DNA of 64,000 nt from Catellatospora tritici (GCF_019083965.1 NZ_JAHRCY010000004.1:203236-267235), one strand, 5' to 3'. Numbered from the stretch's first letter, positions 34,805 through 43,717 are shown. Made by a program: numbers and translations. Notes: generated by a model not told the origin, from the letters alone.

Positions 34805-36628
34805 GTGACCGCGCCGCCGCCCGCCCTGCACCTGTCGGTGCTGGGCCCCATGCGGGTCCGGGCCCACGGCCATGACCTGCCGCTGGGGCCGCTCAAACAG
34901 CAGATCGTGCTGGCGGTCCTGCTGTGCAGCCCGAACCGGCACGTGCCGACCGACGCCCTGGTCGAGGCGGTCTGGGGCGACCGGCCGCCCCGCACCGCCA
35001 GGAAGAACCTGCACGTCTACGTCAGCACCCTCCGACGTCAGCTGCGCCAGGCCGGAGTGGCCGACCGGATCTCGCACCGCAACCAGGGCTATGTCATCGT
35101 CGTCGAACCGGCCGAACTCGACTCGCTGACCTTCGACGAAGCGTCGCGGGCAGGTGCCCACCTCGCCGACGCGGACCGGCGACACACCGGGACGACCATC
35201 CTGCGCCAAGCCCTGGACCTGTGGCGCGGTACGGCCTTCGAGGGCCTGACGGCCGTACCGGTGATCGAGGCGGAGGCGCAACGCCTGTCCCGACGTTATG
35301 TCACCGTCTTCGAGACGTGGGCCGAGACGGCGATGCGGTCCAGCCCGGGCGTCGTCATGGACCAGATCGAGCAGATCATCCTGGCCGACCCCTTCCGCGA
35401 GCGGCTACGGATGATCCAGATGACGGCCCTGCAGCACGCGGGGCGGCAGTCCGAAGCCCTCGCGGTCTTCGACGACTTCCGCCGGACCCTCGCCCGCGAG
35501 TTCGGCCTGCCACCGAGCGCTGCCCTGACCCGGCTCCAGGAGAGCCTGCTGCTGGAGGCGGACACCCCGTCCTCCGCTCTCGGCGGGGCCTCGGGCGGCC
35601 CGTGCTCGCTGCCGCGCGACATCGGCGGTTTCAGCGGCCGCGCCGACGAACTCCGCGCCGCGACGCGGGTGCTCGGCGGCCGTACCGAACGACTGGCGAT
35701 CGTCAGCGGCCCGGTCGGGACCGGCAAGACAGCCCTCGCCGTCCACGCCGCACACCAGGTACGCGACAGCTTCACCGACGGCTGCCTGTTCGTCAGTGCC
35801 CGCGATGCGCACGGCGAACCCCGCCCGTCCGGTGCGCTCCTGCACGACCTGCTGCACGACGTCGGCGTCTTCAGCCCGGGGGAGTCGACCGCGCGGCTGC
35901 ACGGCAGCTGGCAGTCGTGGCTCGCGCGGCGGCGTGCCCTGGTCGTGGTCGACGATGTCGCCGACGAGGAGTCCGTCCGTCCACTCATCCCGCAGGTCGG
36001 CGAGTCGGTGCTCCTGCTCACGTCCCGGGCGCGGCTGTCCGGTCTGGCCCAGGCCCACCGGGTGACCCTGGGGCCGCTGTCGCTGCCCGAGTCGTACGAC
36101 ATGCTGGCCCGGCACATCGGGCGCGACCGGATCGAGGCCGACCGGGACGCCGCGGAGCGCATCGTCCGCGCCACCGGGATGCTCCCGCTCGCGATCGCGG
36201 TGGCGGGCAGCAAGCTCGCCGGGCTGCGCCACCTGCCGTTACGGGAGTTCGCCGACCGGTTGGCCGAAGCCGACTCCGTGTTGGACGAACTGCAGATCGG
36301 GTCGCTGACGTTGCGGCCGCGGCTGCGAGCCGCGCTGCGGGACCTGCCCGGTGCCGGGCAGGCGCAGTTCGCCGAACTGGGGCGGCTGCCCAGCCCGATC
36401 TTCACCCTCGGCGAGGCGTCGCACCTGTTGGGCCGCGACGACCGAAGCACCGGCCTCGCCCTGGAGCACCTCATCGAAGCGGGCATCGTCGGCGCGCCCG
36501 ACACCGAGGTCTGCGCCCACGAAGTGATCTTCGCACTGCCCGACCTGCTCCACCGGTACGCCGTCGAGTTGGCCGGTACGGCCCACGCGGGCGGGCACGG
36601 GGAGGTGCCGGTCGCCCAGCCTGCCTGA
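34805..36628 (+). CDS. SARP regulator with NB-ARC ATPase domain (AfsR-like)
   Basis: 607 residues from GTG at 34805 with GGAGG upstream. The winged-helix domain (LHLSVLGPMRVRAHG, KQQIVLAVLLCSPNRHVPTDALVEAVWGD, NLHVYVSTLRRQL) and activation domain extend to about residue 250. An NB-ARC-type ATPase follows: FSGRADEL, P-loop SGPVGTGKTALAVHAAH, Walker B ALVVVDDV, GxP-like TGMLPLAIAVAG. Unlike AfsR it has no TPR tail after about residue 600. It is divergent from the SARP-lanM operon and preceded by its own SARP repeats, so autoregulation or cross-regulation with the short SARP is likely. Confidence 0.9.
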   Translation: MTAPPPALHLSVLGPMRVRAHGHDLPLGPLKQQIVLAVLLCSPNRHVPTDALVEAVWGDRPPRTARKNLHVYVSTLRRQLRQAGVADRISHRNQGYVIVVEPAELDSLTFDEASRAGAHLADADRRHTGTTILRQALDLWRGTAFEGLTAVPVIEAEAQRLSRRYVTVFETWAETAMRSSPGVVMDQIEQIILADPFRERLRMIQMTALQHAGRQSEALAVFDDFRRTLAREFGLPPSAALTRLQESLLLEADTPSSALGGASGGPCSLPRDIGGFSGRADELRAATRVLGGRTERLAIVSGPVGTGKTALAVHAAHQVRDSFTDGCLFVSARDAHGEPRPSGALLHDLLHDVGVFSPGESTARLHGSWQSWLARRRALVVVDDVADEESVRPLIPQVGESVLLLTSRARLSGLAQAHRVTLGPLSLPESYDMLARHIGRDRIEADRDAAERIVRATGMLPLAIAVAGSKLAGLRHLPLREFADRLAEADSVLDELQIGSLTLRPRLRAALRDLPGAGQAQFAELGRLPSPIFTLGEASHLLGRDDRSTGLALEHLIEAGIVGAPDTEVCAHEVIFALPDLLHRYAVELAGTAHAGGHGEVPVAQPA

Positions 36629-36786
36629 CCGCTGCCCGCGTGGTCGGCGGCGGAGTCGGTCGCGGCGATCGCCGCGCGTCCGGATCATCATGCGAGCAGC
36701 CAGGTCGCAGGCGCCGGGAGCGATACGAACTAACATGCGCTCGGCGGTCGGCATCGGCCACCGACGTCGAACGGGAGAGGCTGGAG

Positions 36787-37521
36787 ATGTCGGAGCACTA
36801 CCTCGAAGACCTGGTGTGCGAGTCGATCCTGGTCCTGGACTCCCGCCATCCGGAGCCCGACGATCGGCTGCGGAGCTGGTTCGCGGCGCTGTACGCGTGC
36901 CAGCGCGCGCACGACTGCTCGCACACCCAGGGGCGGGTGCTGGACGTGCTGCTGCGCCGCGGCCACACCTACCGATTCCCGATCCAGGACCACCCCGACT
37001 ACCTACGGCGCCGGACGTTCTTCGACGGGCTGACCCGGTTTCGGAGCCTGCGTGAGTTCGACGAGGACGCCGACGACTTCGCCGGTTACGCCGACGAGCT
37101 GGAAGACGGCTACGTCGACCCGCCCTGGCTGTACTGCGAAGTGGGCACCGCACTGTGGCAGCGGATGGTCGACGAAGGGCGGCTGCACGGAACGGACGCC
37201 GCCGCGCCCGGCCGGACCGCGCTGATCGACGCTGTGGCCGCCGTCGCCGCGGCGGCCGAGCAGGACGGCGCCGTGGAACTCATCGCGATGTGGCACGGCC
37301 TGGGCTTCAGCGCGCTCGTCGGCGGTACGCCGCTGACGGTCGACGACCTGGCGGACATCCCGGGTGTCGTACGGCTACGCGAGATCGTCCGGCGCAGCGG
37401 CGCCATGTCGGTGCCGCTGCCGGACGGCTACCGCCCGTCCGAGGACGAACTGGACCTGCTCGACGACGAGCGCGAGTCCTGGTGGTATTCGGTGGACAGC
37501 GTCAACGGACGAGCTGTTTGA
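36787..37521 (+). CDS. protein of unknown function
   Basis: 244 residues, ATG at 36787 after GGGAGAGG. It is acidic and helical, with no membrane segment and no motif I recognise. Distinctive parts: LRSWFAALYACQRAHDCSHTQGRVLDVLLRRGHTYRF near residue 45, YVDPPWLYCEVGTALWQRMVDEGRLHG near 110, and an acidic C-terminus (DELDLLDDERESWWY). It follows the AfsR-like gene by 158 bases and its last 20 bases overlap the end of the converging cyclase/ATPase gene. Coding status is supported by strong GC3 and a good ribosome site. Confidence 0.6.
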   Translation: MSEHYLEDLVCESILVLDSRHPEPDDRLRSWFAALYACQRAHDCSHTQGRVLDVLLRRGHTYRFPIQDHPDYLRRRTFFDGLTRFRSLREFDEDADDFAGYADELEDGYVDPPWLYCEVGTALWQRMVDEGRLHGTDAAAPGRTALIDAVAAVAAAAEQDGAVELIAMWHGLGFSALVGGTPLTVDDLADIPGVVRLREIVRRSGAMSVPLPDGYRPSEDELDLLDDERESWWYSVDSVNGRAV

Positions 37522-40321
37522 CCATGACCCCGCCTATCCGGTGCTCGATCTCGTCGATCCGCCGCGGGTCGCCCAGGCGGGTGGCGATGCGCAGACAGCC
37601 CGTCAGCGGGATCAAAGTGGCGCCCCGGCCGCGGATGGTGGCGATCACCGCGAGCGCCCGGTCGAGTCGCGCCAGGGCCTCGGCCCGGTCGGTGGTGTCG
37701 AGCGCCGCGACCTGGTGACCGAGCACCCGCATGTCCCAGCTTTCCGCGGTGGCCAGCGCCGAGAGGTCCGGGGCTGGCCGGTCCGGGTCGAGCACGTGGG
37801 CACGGACGCCGCAGCGGGTCGCGGCGGTGGCCGCACCCGCGTCGGCGTAGATCTGCCCCGCGCGCAGGATCGCCTCCGTCGCGGCCACCAGGTCGCCGCG
37901 GAGTTCGGCCGCGACGCTGGTGAACTCGCAGGCACCGGCCCGGCCCAGCGCATGACCCATCTCGGTGAAGACCGCGTACGCCTCGGCGAGCATCGACGCG
38001 GCGGCCCGCGCGTCGCCGCTGCGCTGCAGCAGCACCGCCGCCGCGCAGCCGACCGCGGCGTGCATGATCGGTGCGTCGGCCACCTCCTCCCGCAGCGCCA
38101 GGCACGCGGCGGCGGCCTGGTCCGGTGGCGTGTCGGCGTACATCAGGAACAACGACAGGTTGCCGTAGATCTCGGCGACGCCGAGCCCGGAGCCGAATTC
38201 GCGCATGCCCGCATGGGCCGAGCGCAGCAGCGCCTCCGCCCGCGGGTAGTCCCCGAGGCGGGCCGCCAGCATCCCCTCCAAAGTGTCCAAGCGTGCGATC
38301 GCGGCCGGGTCGTCGGTCTGCTGGGCCAACTTCCGCGCCTGGTCGAGGTCGCCGCTGCCGAAGGTGACCTGGTTGACGGCCAGGTGCAGCCGCGCCGACG
38401 GATTGCCGTCCAGATGGCGCACCTGGGCGACCCGCGCCAGGGCCTCCGGGACCTGCCCGCTGGCGCCCAGGGCGTAGCTCTCCAGTGCCGCGATCTCCAG
38501 CGTCAGGTCGTCGTCGGGCACGTCGAGCCCTCGCGCCTGCGCCGCGAGCGCGGCCGCCGCTCGGACCTCGGACCGGCCGACAGCCTGCCGGGCCGCCGCC
38601 ACCAGGCACTCGGCCGCCAGCCGGGTCGCCTGTCGGTCGTGTGCCGAGCCCGGATCGAGTGCACGCCAGTGCCGCTGGGCGCGCGAGGCGTGCGAGGCCG
38701 CGAGGTCGAGCAGGGCAGGTTCGGTCCGCGCATACTCCCGCAGCCGCGACGCGATCGCGGCATGGAGTCGGGCCCGGTCGCCCAGGCCGAGATGGGCGTA
38801 CGCGACCTCGGCGGCGGTGCGGTTGGCCGCCAGACCGAGGCTCTCCAGTTCGCCGATGGCGGCGGCCAGGCCCGCCTCGTCGACCTCGCAGACCGCGTCG
38901 AGGTCCCCGGTCCGCAGCTCGGTGCCCCACGCCCCGAGGCAGGCCAGCACCTGACGGGTCGGTCCGGCCAGCCGCTCGATCCGCGAGCCGAGCGCGGCCT
39001 CGGCCGACGGTGCGACGTCGTCGTCGATGCCGTCGACGGCCAACGCCGACAGCTGCTCCAGCAGCAGCGGATTGCCCCTGCTCCGTTCGATCAACGGATG
39101 CGGCAGTCCGGCCGGGTGCGGCTGGAGTCCTCTGTCCAGGCTGGCCAGCAGATCGTGCGCGTGCGCGGCCGACAGCGGCGGCACCGTGATCGCCGCGACG
39201 GAACCGACCGGCGGTTCCCGGTCGGCCAGCACGAAGACGATCGGGCCGACCGGGTCGGGAGTCGGCTCGAACACCGGGCGCAGCGCGTCGGGGCAGCGGT
39301 GGAAGTCGTCGACGATGACCACGAGCGGGCCCTGCCGCGACAGGTCGGCGAAGCGGGACCGGACGCGCCACTGCAGCTCCGCCGTCGACGGGGTCCCGCC
39401 ACCCTGCCGCCGCCCGCCGAGTTCGCGTTCGAGCTGCTGCAGTCGCCACAGACCCTCGTCACTGCCCCGGCAGGTCACGAAGACGGTGCGCATACCGCGG
39501 GCGCCGGTGTGCGCCGCGAGCAGCCGCAGGATCCTGGTCTTGCCACTGCCCAACTCGCCGACCAGCGTGACCGTGCTGGTCGTGGGGCTCGCGGCGGCGG
39601 TGTCGACCGCGGTGGTGAGCCGGGAGAGCACGTCGGTCTGGTTGATGAAGACCGGTTCGGCGATGACCGGTGTCCTGTCCCCGGTCACCGACCACGCCTG
39701 CAACGGCTTGTCGAAGCCCTTGGCGGGCACCGGCGGCACCGGCAGGCAGGCCAACCGGTCGCGAACCAGCAGCCAGGTCCGTACGTCGACGACCGTACCG
39801 TCGGCGGGCGCGGCCGACTGCAGCCGGGCCGCCCGGTTCATCACCGACCCGATGGCGAACGACGAGTCCCGGTCGGCCAGCACCACCCGACCCGAGGCGA
39901 TGCCGAACCGGATCGACAGCCGCACCCCGTGCCGTCCGATGGTGTCGTCGTTGCGCGCGGCCAGCTGCTCCAGCGCGTCGAGGGCGCCCTGGACGGCCCG
40001 TACGGCGTCGTCCTCACCGGCGGCGTCGGCCCCGAACACGCCGACGACGGCGTCGCCGATGAACTTCTCCAACCGGCCGCCGGCCGCCACCAGGGCACCG
40101 CCCACCCCGTTGAAATACGTCTCCAGGATGCCGTGCCAGACCTGCGGATCGAACCGCAGCGCCAGCTGGGTCGAACCGGCGATGTCACAGAACGCGACCG
40201 TGACGAAGCGCAGACCCGGGGGTTTGGCGGCGGCCTGCGCCAAACCCCCGCCGCAGCCCATGCAGAACCGGGCCGCGGCGGGGTTGGCGGTCAGGCACTG
40301 GCCGCAGGTGCTGGTCACCAC
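37502..40321 (-). CDS. zinc-ribbon / adenylate-guanylate cyclase / AAA ATPase protein with TPR-like tail
   Basis: 939 residues. N-terminal zinc ribbon with Cys6, Cys9, Cys20, Cys23 (CGQC, CMGC). A class III cyclase homology domain (about 37-190) starts VTVAFCDIAGSTQLAL with metal Asp46 and contains GDAVVGVFGAD and GIASGRVVLAD. A STAND-type ATPase follows (VTLVGELGSGKTRILRLLAAHTG, VVIVDDFHR), then about 450 helical-repeat residues. Similar proteins act as signalling ATPases; real cyclase activity is unproven. The start is GTG at 40321 or GTG at 40318; the latter overlaps the precursor stop (GTGA). It is the last gene of the nine-gene radical-SAM operon. Confidence 0.85.
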   Translation of the reverse strand: MVTSTCGQCLTANPAAARFCMGCGGGLAQAAAKPPGLRFVTVAFCDIAGSTQLALRFDPQVWHGILETYFNGVGGALVAAGGRLEKFIGDAVVGVFGADAAGEDDAVRAVQGALDALEQLAARNDDTIGRHGVRLSIRFGIASGRVVLADRDSSFAIGSVMNRAARLQSAAPADGTVVDVRTWLLVRDRLACLPVPPVPAKGFDKPLQAWSVTGDRTPVIAEPVFINQTDVLSRLTTAVDTAAASPTTSTVTLVGELGSGKTRILRLLAAHTGARGMRTVFVTCRGSDEGLWRLQQLERELGGRRQGGGTPSTAELQWRVRSRFADLSRQGPLVVIVDDFHRCPDALRPVFEPTPDPVGPIVFVLADREPPVGSVAAITVPPLSAAHAHDLLASLDRGLQPHPAGLPHPLIERSRGNPLLLEQLSALAVDGIDDDVAPSAEAALGSRIERLAGPTRQVLACLGAWGTELRTGDLDAVCEVDEAGLAAAIGELESLGLAANRTAAEVAYAHLGLGDRARLHAAIASRLREYARTEPALLDLAASHASRAQRHWRALDPGSAHDRQATRLAAECLVAAARQAVGRSEVRAAAALAAQARGLDVPDDDLTLEIAALESYALGASGQVPEALARVAQVRHLDGNPSARLHLAVNQVTFGSGDLDQARKLAQQTDDPAAIARLDTLEGMLAARLGDYPRAEALLRSAHAGMREFGSGLGVAEIYGNLSLFLMYADTPPDQAAAACLALREEVADAPIMHAAVGCAAAVLLQRSGDARAAASMLAEAYAVFTEMGHALGRAGACEFTSVAAELRGDLVAATEAILRAGQIYADAGAATAATRCGVRAHVLDPDRPAPDLSALATAESWDMRVLGHQVAALDTTDRAEALARLDRALAVIATIRGRGATLIPLTGCLRIATRLGDPRRIDEIEHRIGGVMVKQLVR

Positions 40322-40500
40322 ACCACGCCGCCGGCGTCGAGGCTGTGGCCCTCGACGTCACCGGCAGCGTCGTCGAGCTTGTGCTTGATCTTCACAAGCA
40401 GCTCGATCTCGGCGTCGCTGAGCGAGTCCACCACCGCGATCTGCTCATCGCTGGCGAACTGTGTGTCGAACCCCAGCCGGTCCAGACGGGATTGGCTCAT
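40315..40500 (-). CDS. RiPP precursor-like peptide of the radical SAM operon
   Basis: 61 residues from ATG at 40500, with a strong GGAGAAGGAGG site 8 bases upstream. An N-terminal part (RLGFDTQFASDEQ) precedes an acidic helical leader (DSLSDAEIELLVKIKHKL), then a short C-terminal part with GH, SLDAGG and terminal VVW. There is no Cys, so no thioether. The size, leader-like acidic helix, glycine-rich aromatic C-terminus and position after two radical SAM genes and a diiron enzyme gene support a modified-peptide precursor. It overlaps the upstream enzyme gene by 56 bases and the downstream gene by 4 to 7 bases. I do not recognise the family. Confidence 0.75.
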   Translation of the reverse strand: MSQSRLDRLGFDTQFASDEQIAVVDSLSDAEIELLVKIKHKLDDAAGDVEGHSLDAGGVVW

Positions 40501-41170
40501 GGCGTCGTCCTCCTTCTCCTGATGGTCGCGTCGCGGGCATGCTCGCGACCAGGTCGGTCATCAGTTCCACCAGGCCGTGGGCCGTGGTCAGGGCACTGGT
40601 CGTGACCAGCCGCCGGTGTCGGCCGTCGACGGGCAGCCCGGCGAGCACCTCGTCGAGCCGACGGCCGTGCGCGACATCCAGGTCGGCGTGCCGGGCCAGG
40701 GTCCGGAACGCGTCGGTCGACAGCCCGGTCCGTTCGGCCAGGTCGTGGGCGAGGTCGGCGCGCGGCGGCAGCCACTCCAGCACGGCGATGTGGCCGAGCA
40801 GCGCCACTGGGTGGGCGTGGCGGATCCAGTAGTACTGGGCTCCGACCAGCCGGGCCGCCGCCGTCACGGGAACCCGGTCGGCCAGCGATCCAGGGTCGAA
40901 CCCGGCCGCGGCGAGGTCCTGCTCCACCCAGCGGTCGTGGCCGAACTCCTCGGCCAGCTGCTCGGCGAAGTAGTCCACGAGCAGGCTGTCACCGTGGCGT
41001 ACGGACTCGGCCAGCGCCTCGGTCAGCAACGGCGCCGTCGCTCGTACCAGGTCGTGGCACACGCACAGCCATTCGCGGTAGCACCGCGCGTCGTGCTGCG
41101 CCGCCCACATCCGGCCCGACGCGCGCCGCAGCATCGGCATGACCAGGTCGACCGTCTGGCGTAACGTCAT
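40445..41170 (-). CDS. haem-oxygenase-like diiron enzyme (iron-containing redox enzyme family)
   Basis: 241 residues. An all-helical protein with the metal-ligand pattern of haem-oxygenase-like diiron oxidases: E and H in AEQLAEEFGHDRW, a further E in HIAVLEWL, and H, D, H in ARHADLDVAHGRRLDEVL. Characterised relatives (SznF, UndA, BesC) perform O2-dependent oxidations or C-C cleavage of amino acids and fatty acids. Its ATG overlaps the stop of the radical SAM gene by one base (TGATG). The 3' end overlaps the precursor gene by 56 bases, so the two are tightly coupled; it probably oxidises the precursor peptide or its product. Confidence 0.82.
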   Translation of the reverse strand: MTLRQTVDLVMPMLRRASGRMWAAQHDARCYREWLCVCHDLVRATAPLLTEALAESVRHGDSLLVDYFAEQLAEEFGHDRWVEQDLAAAGFDPGSLADRVPVTAAARLVGAQYYWIRHAHPVALLGHIAVLEWLPPRADLAHDLAERTGLSTDAFRTLARHADLDVAHGRRLDEVLAGLPVDGRHRRLVTTSALTTAHGLVELMTDLVASMPATRPSGEGGRRHEPIPSGPAGVRHTVRQR

Positions 41171-42126
41171 CACGCACCATCTCCTGGGTCGGCACCGGCG
41201 AGGAGGGTGGCGACGGCCAGCGCCTTCGGATCCGCGGCGATCCGCTCGACCCCGGCCCAGCAGGCCTGGCAGATCGTCCGGGCCGGTCCGTCGACGATGG
41301 TGCTCAGCGCGTTGGGGCCGTGGCGGCCGAGCAGTCTCAGCGCCGGGTCGGCTCGGAACTCGGCGAGCGCCGCCGCGACGTCGTCGGCGGTGGCGACCTG
41401 GCGGCGCAGGCCTGGCGGCCCGGCACCGACGATGACCCCCTCGTTGCAGCAGGCGCTGACCCGGCCGTCGTACCGGACCGTCGGTGAGTTGAGCAGGTGG
41501 CAGCGGCCGAAGTCGCTCAGTGGCCGTAACGGTGCGGGCGCGAACAGGTCGGCCCCGCGCCCCACCGGCAGCGGCGCGATCACGCTGACGTCGGCCGTGG
41601 GGCACAGCGCCTTCGCCGCGTCGCGGGCGCCGGGTTCGTCCAACACCTGGAGCACCAGGTGGCAGCCCGCGTCCAGTACGGTCCGCACAGCGGTCGCCAG
41701 CCGGTCGCGCCCGGCGCCCGCCGGGCCGTCGACGTGGTACGAGTCGGTGCTCAGGTAGACCGTCGAGGTGAGCTCCAGCACCTGCCGGATCCACGCCGGA
41801 ACGGGCGGGCGGGCCCAGTACCCGCTGGTGAACAGCACCACCGCTTTGCCGGCGGCGGCCAGGCTGCCGACCGCGTGGATCAGCCCGCGCCGTTCGACGA
41901 ACGGTTCGCCACCGGTGATGGCCACCGCCCGCAACCCCGGCAGGCTCGCCACACCTGCCACGACCTGGGTGAACAGCTCCCAGTCGCGGATGGTCGGGCC
42001 GTCGACCGTGGCCGACACCGAGCAGTGCCCACAGCCGACCGGGCATCGGTCGGTGAGGAAGAAGGCCAGGCTCGCCCCGGGTACGCGGCGCAGCTCCTCC
42101 GCCTGGGCCATGGTCAACCGGCGCAT
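41170..42126 (-). CDS. radical SAM protein 1
   Basis: 318 residues from ATG at 42126 (GTG at 42135 is the alternative). The [4Fe-4S]-SAM cluster motif is CPVGCGHC (Cys28, Cys32, Cys35), followed by AITGGEPFVERRGLI (the GGE motif) and LSTDSYHV. The C-terminus holds more Cys (GRCHLL, VSACCNEG, ICQACW), suggesting an auxiliary SPASM/twitch-like cluster as in peptide-modifying enzymes. It overlaps the preceding radical SAM gene by 13 bases. It probably acts on the precursor encoded two genes downstream. Confidence 0.9.
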   Translation of the reverse strand: MRRLTMAQAEELRRVPGASLAFFLTDRCPVGCGHCSVSATVDGPTIRDWELFTQVVAGVASLPGLRAVAITGGEPFVERRGLIHAVGSLAAAGKAVVLFTSGYWARPPVPAWIRQVLELTSTVYLSTDSYHVDGPAGAGRDRLATAVRTVLDAGCHLVLQVLDEPGARDAAKALCPTADVSVIAPLPVGRGADLFAPAPLRPLSDFGRCHLLNSPTVRYDGRVSACCNEGVIVGAGPPGLRRQVATADDVAAALAEFRADPALRLLGRHGPNALSTIVDGPARTICQACWAGVERIAADPKALAVATLLAGADPGDGA

Positions 42127-43130
42127 GGCACCCACCCCAGCTCGACCAGGTCGGAGTGCTCCCCGGCGCCCCAGCGGCGGGCCAACTGCCGTGGTCGCAG
42201 GCTGCCGAGAAGCTGCCGGGAGACCTGCTCCACGGGCTCGGGCACGGCGACGTCGCCCGGCAGGCCGACGCAGGTCTGGCAGACCCCGTCACACGACGCG
42301 GCACCGGCCCGCCGGGCGGTCTCGATCGCCCCCAGCGACCGGACCGACCGCAGTGTGGGCCGGGCCTGGATCGCCGCGCTCAGCGCGCTCCAGGAGTCGC
42401 GGGCCGCGTGCCCGAGCACGAGGTGACCGGGCCGGTGTCGGCGGACCAGGTTCTGCCGACTGCAGGCGTAGACCGTGCCGTCGAAGTCGACCAGGGGCCA
42501 GTTGGCGAACTCGCACGGGCCCGGATCGACCACGTCGGCGGGGTCGGCGACGAACGACCTGGCCCGCCCGGTCGGCCGTACCCGGGCGACCAGCACCGGC
42601 ACCCGGTCGCCGAACATCCGCCGCACCTGGGTGAGGACGTCGGTCAGGTAGGCCTCGTCGGAGCTGGTGACGTGCAGGCTCACCGACGGCACCAGGTCCG
42701 CCACCGCGGCCAGGGCCCGCAACGCGTCGGAGCGGGCGACCTCGCGCTCGTGGAAGACGTCGATGCTGGCGGAGAAGTGGTCCAAGGTGGAGACCGCCCG
42801 TCGGACGGCGGCGGGCATCGACCGGCGGGCGAAGAACATGCCGGACAGCAGCATCGACCGGGTGCCGACGGTACGGGCCGCCGTGGCCAGCTCCGCCACC
42901 AGGTCCGGGCGCAGCAGCGGCTCCCCGCCGGACATGAAGATCAGTTCCGGGTGGGCCGCGGCGGTGAACGTGGACACCAGTCGGCGCAGCGGCGCCGCGC
43001 TGTGCTGCGGGGCGGTCGGCGACGAGTCGGTGGAGCAGTGCGCGCACGACAGCGGACACCGCTGCGTCAGCGCCAGCAGCAGGCCCGCCTGCGGCACCGT
43101 CCGCAGCCTGATCACCTCGGCCAGATGCAT
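42114..43130 (-). CDS. radical SAM protein 2
   Basis: 338 residues. Cluster motif CPLSCAHC (Cys25, Cys29, Cys32), FMSGGEPLLRPDLV, a radical SAM barrel to about residue 210, and C-terminal Cys residues (GPCEFANWPLVDFDGTVYACSRQN, then CDGVCQTC) typical of an auxiliary cluster domain. It is only distantly similar to the neighbouring radical SAM protein, so the two may install different modifications. The start is 2 bases after the stop of the GAF gene; no strong ribosome site, consistent with coupling. Confidence 0.9.
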   Translation of the reverse strand: MHLAEVIRLRTVPQAGLLLALTQRCPLSCAHCSTDSSPTAPQHSAAPLRRLVSTFTAAAHPELIFMSGGEPLLRPDLVAELATAARTVGTRSMLLSGMFFARRSMPAAVRRAVSTLDHFSASIDVFHEREVARSDALRALAAVADLVPSVSLHVTSSDEAYLTDVLTQVRRMFGDRVPVLVARVRPTGRARSFVADPADVVDPGPCEFANWPLVDFDGTVYACSRQNLVRRHRPGHLVLGHAARDSWSALSAAIQARPTLRSVRSLGAIETARRAGAASCDGVCQTCVGLPGDVAVPEPVEQVSRQLLGSLRPRQLARRWGAGEHSDLVELGWVPCAG

Positions 43131-43132
43131 GG

Positions 43133-43717
43133 TCAGCGCACCAGCTTCGCCAGTGCCGTGATCAGCTCGTGGACCGCGACCTCGCGCCGGGGATCGGCGC
43201 CCTCCAGCAGGGCGCCCAGGGTCGCGATCGGTCCGGTCGCGTCGGCCTGCCGGGCGCGGACCCGACGATCGGCCAGCAGCAGGCACAGCGCCGCGCAGCT
43301 CTGGTTCGCCAGTTCGGTGAGCAGGTCGATCGCGATCAGGTCGCCGAAGGCGTCCAGCGTCGGGTCGAGGACCTCCAGCACCCCGAGCACATCGCCGTTG
43401 TGCTCGATCGGTGCGGCCATGATGGTGTCCGGCACCAGCCCGGTCTCGGCGGCGAACGCCCGGTCGAACCGCTCGTCGTCGCGTACGCCCCGGATGACCA
43501 GCGGTTCGCCGGTGTTGGCGACCCAGCCGGCGATGCCCCGGTCCGACGGGATCGCCATCCCGACCAGCATGTCCTCGCCCTGTCCGGAGGACGCCTCGAA
43601 CACCAGCGCGTCGCGCTCGTGGTCGTACAGGAACACCGAGGCGGCGGCGGCGTTGAACGACAGCCGGGCCAGCCGCACCGTCGACCGGAGGATCTCATCG
43701 TGGGTTATGACGGTCAC
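43133..43717 (-). CDS. GAF-domain protein 1
   Basis: 194 residues from GTG at 43717 (AGGAG six bases upstream), overlapping the subtilase stop (GTGA). One GAF domain at about residues 8-150: AAAASVFLYDHERDALVFEASSGQ, then IPSDRGIAGWVANTGEPLVIRGVRDDERFDRAF, then MAAPIEHNGDVLGVLEVLD. GAF domains bind cyclic nucleotides, haem, metals or other small ligands. There is no attached output domain, so it probably works as a partner of the adjacent subtilase. A paralogous GAF/subtilase pair lies just upstream. Confidence 0.88.
   Translation of the reverse strand: MTVITHDEILRSTVRLARLSFNAAAASVFLYDHERDALVFEASSGQGEDMLVGMAIPSDRGIAGWVANTGEPLVIRGVRDDERFDRAFAAETGLVPDTIMAAPIEHNGDVLGVLEVLDPTLDAFGDLIAIDLLTELANQSCAALCLLLADRRVRARQADATGPIATLGALLEGADPRREVAVHELITALAKLVR

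Noticed and set aside
37364..40522. Plus-strand open frame of over 1000 codons opposite the cyclase/ATPase gene
   Set aside because: Antisense shadow; minus-strand protein has zinc ribbon, cyclase and Walker motifs.
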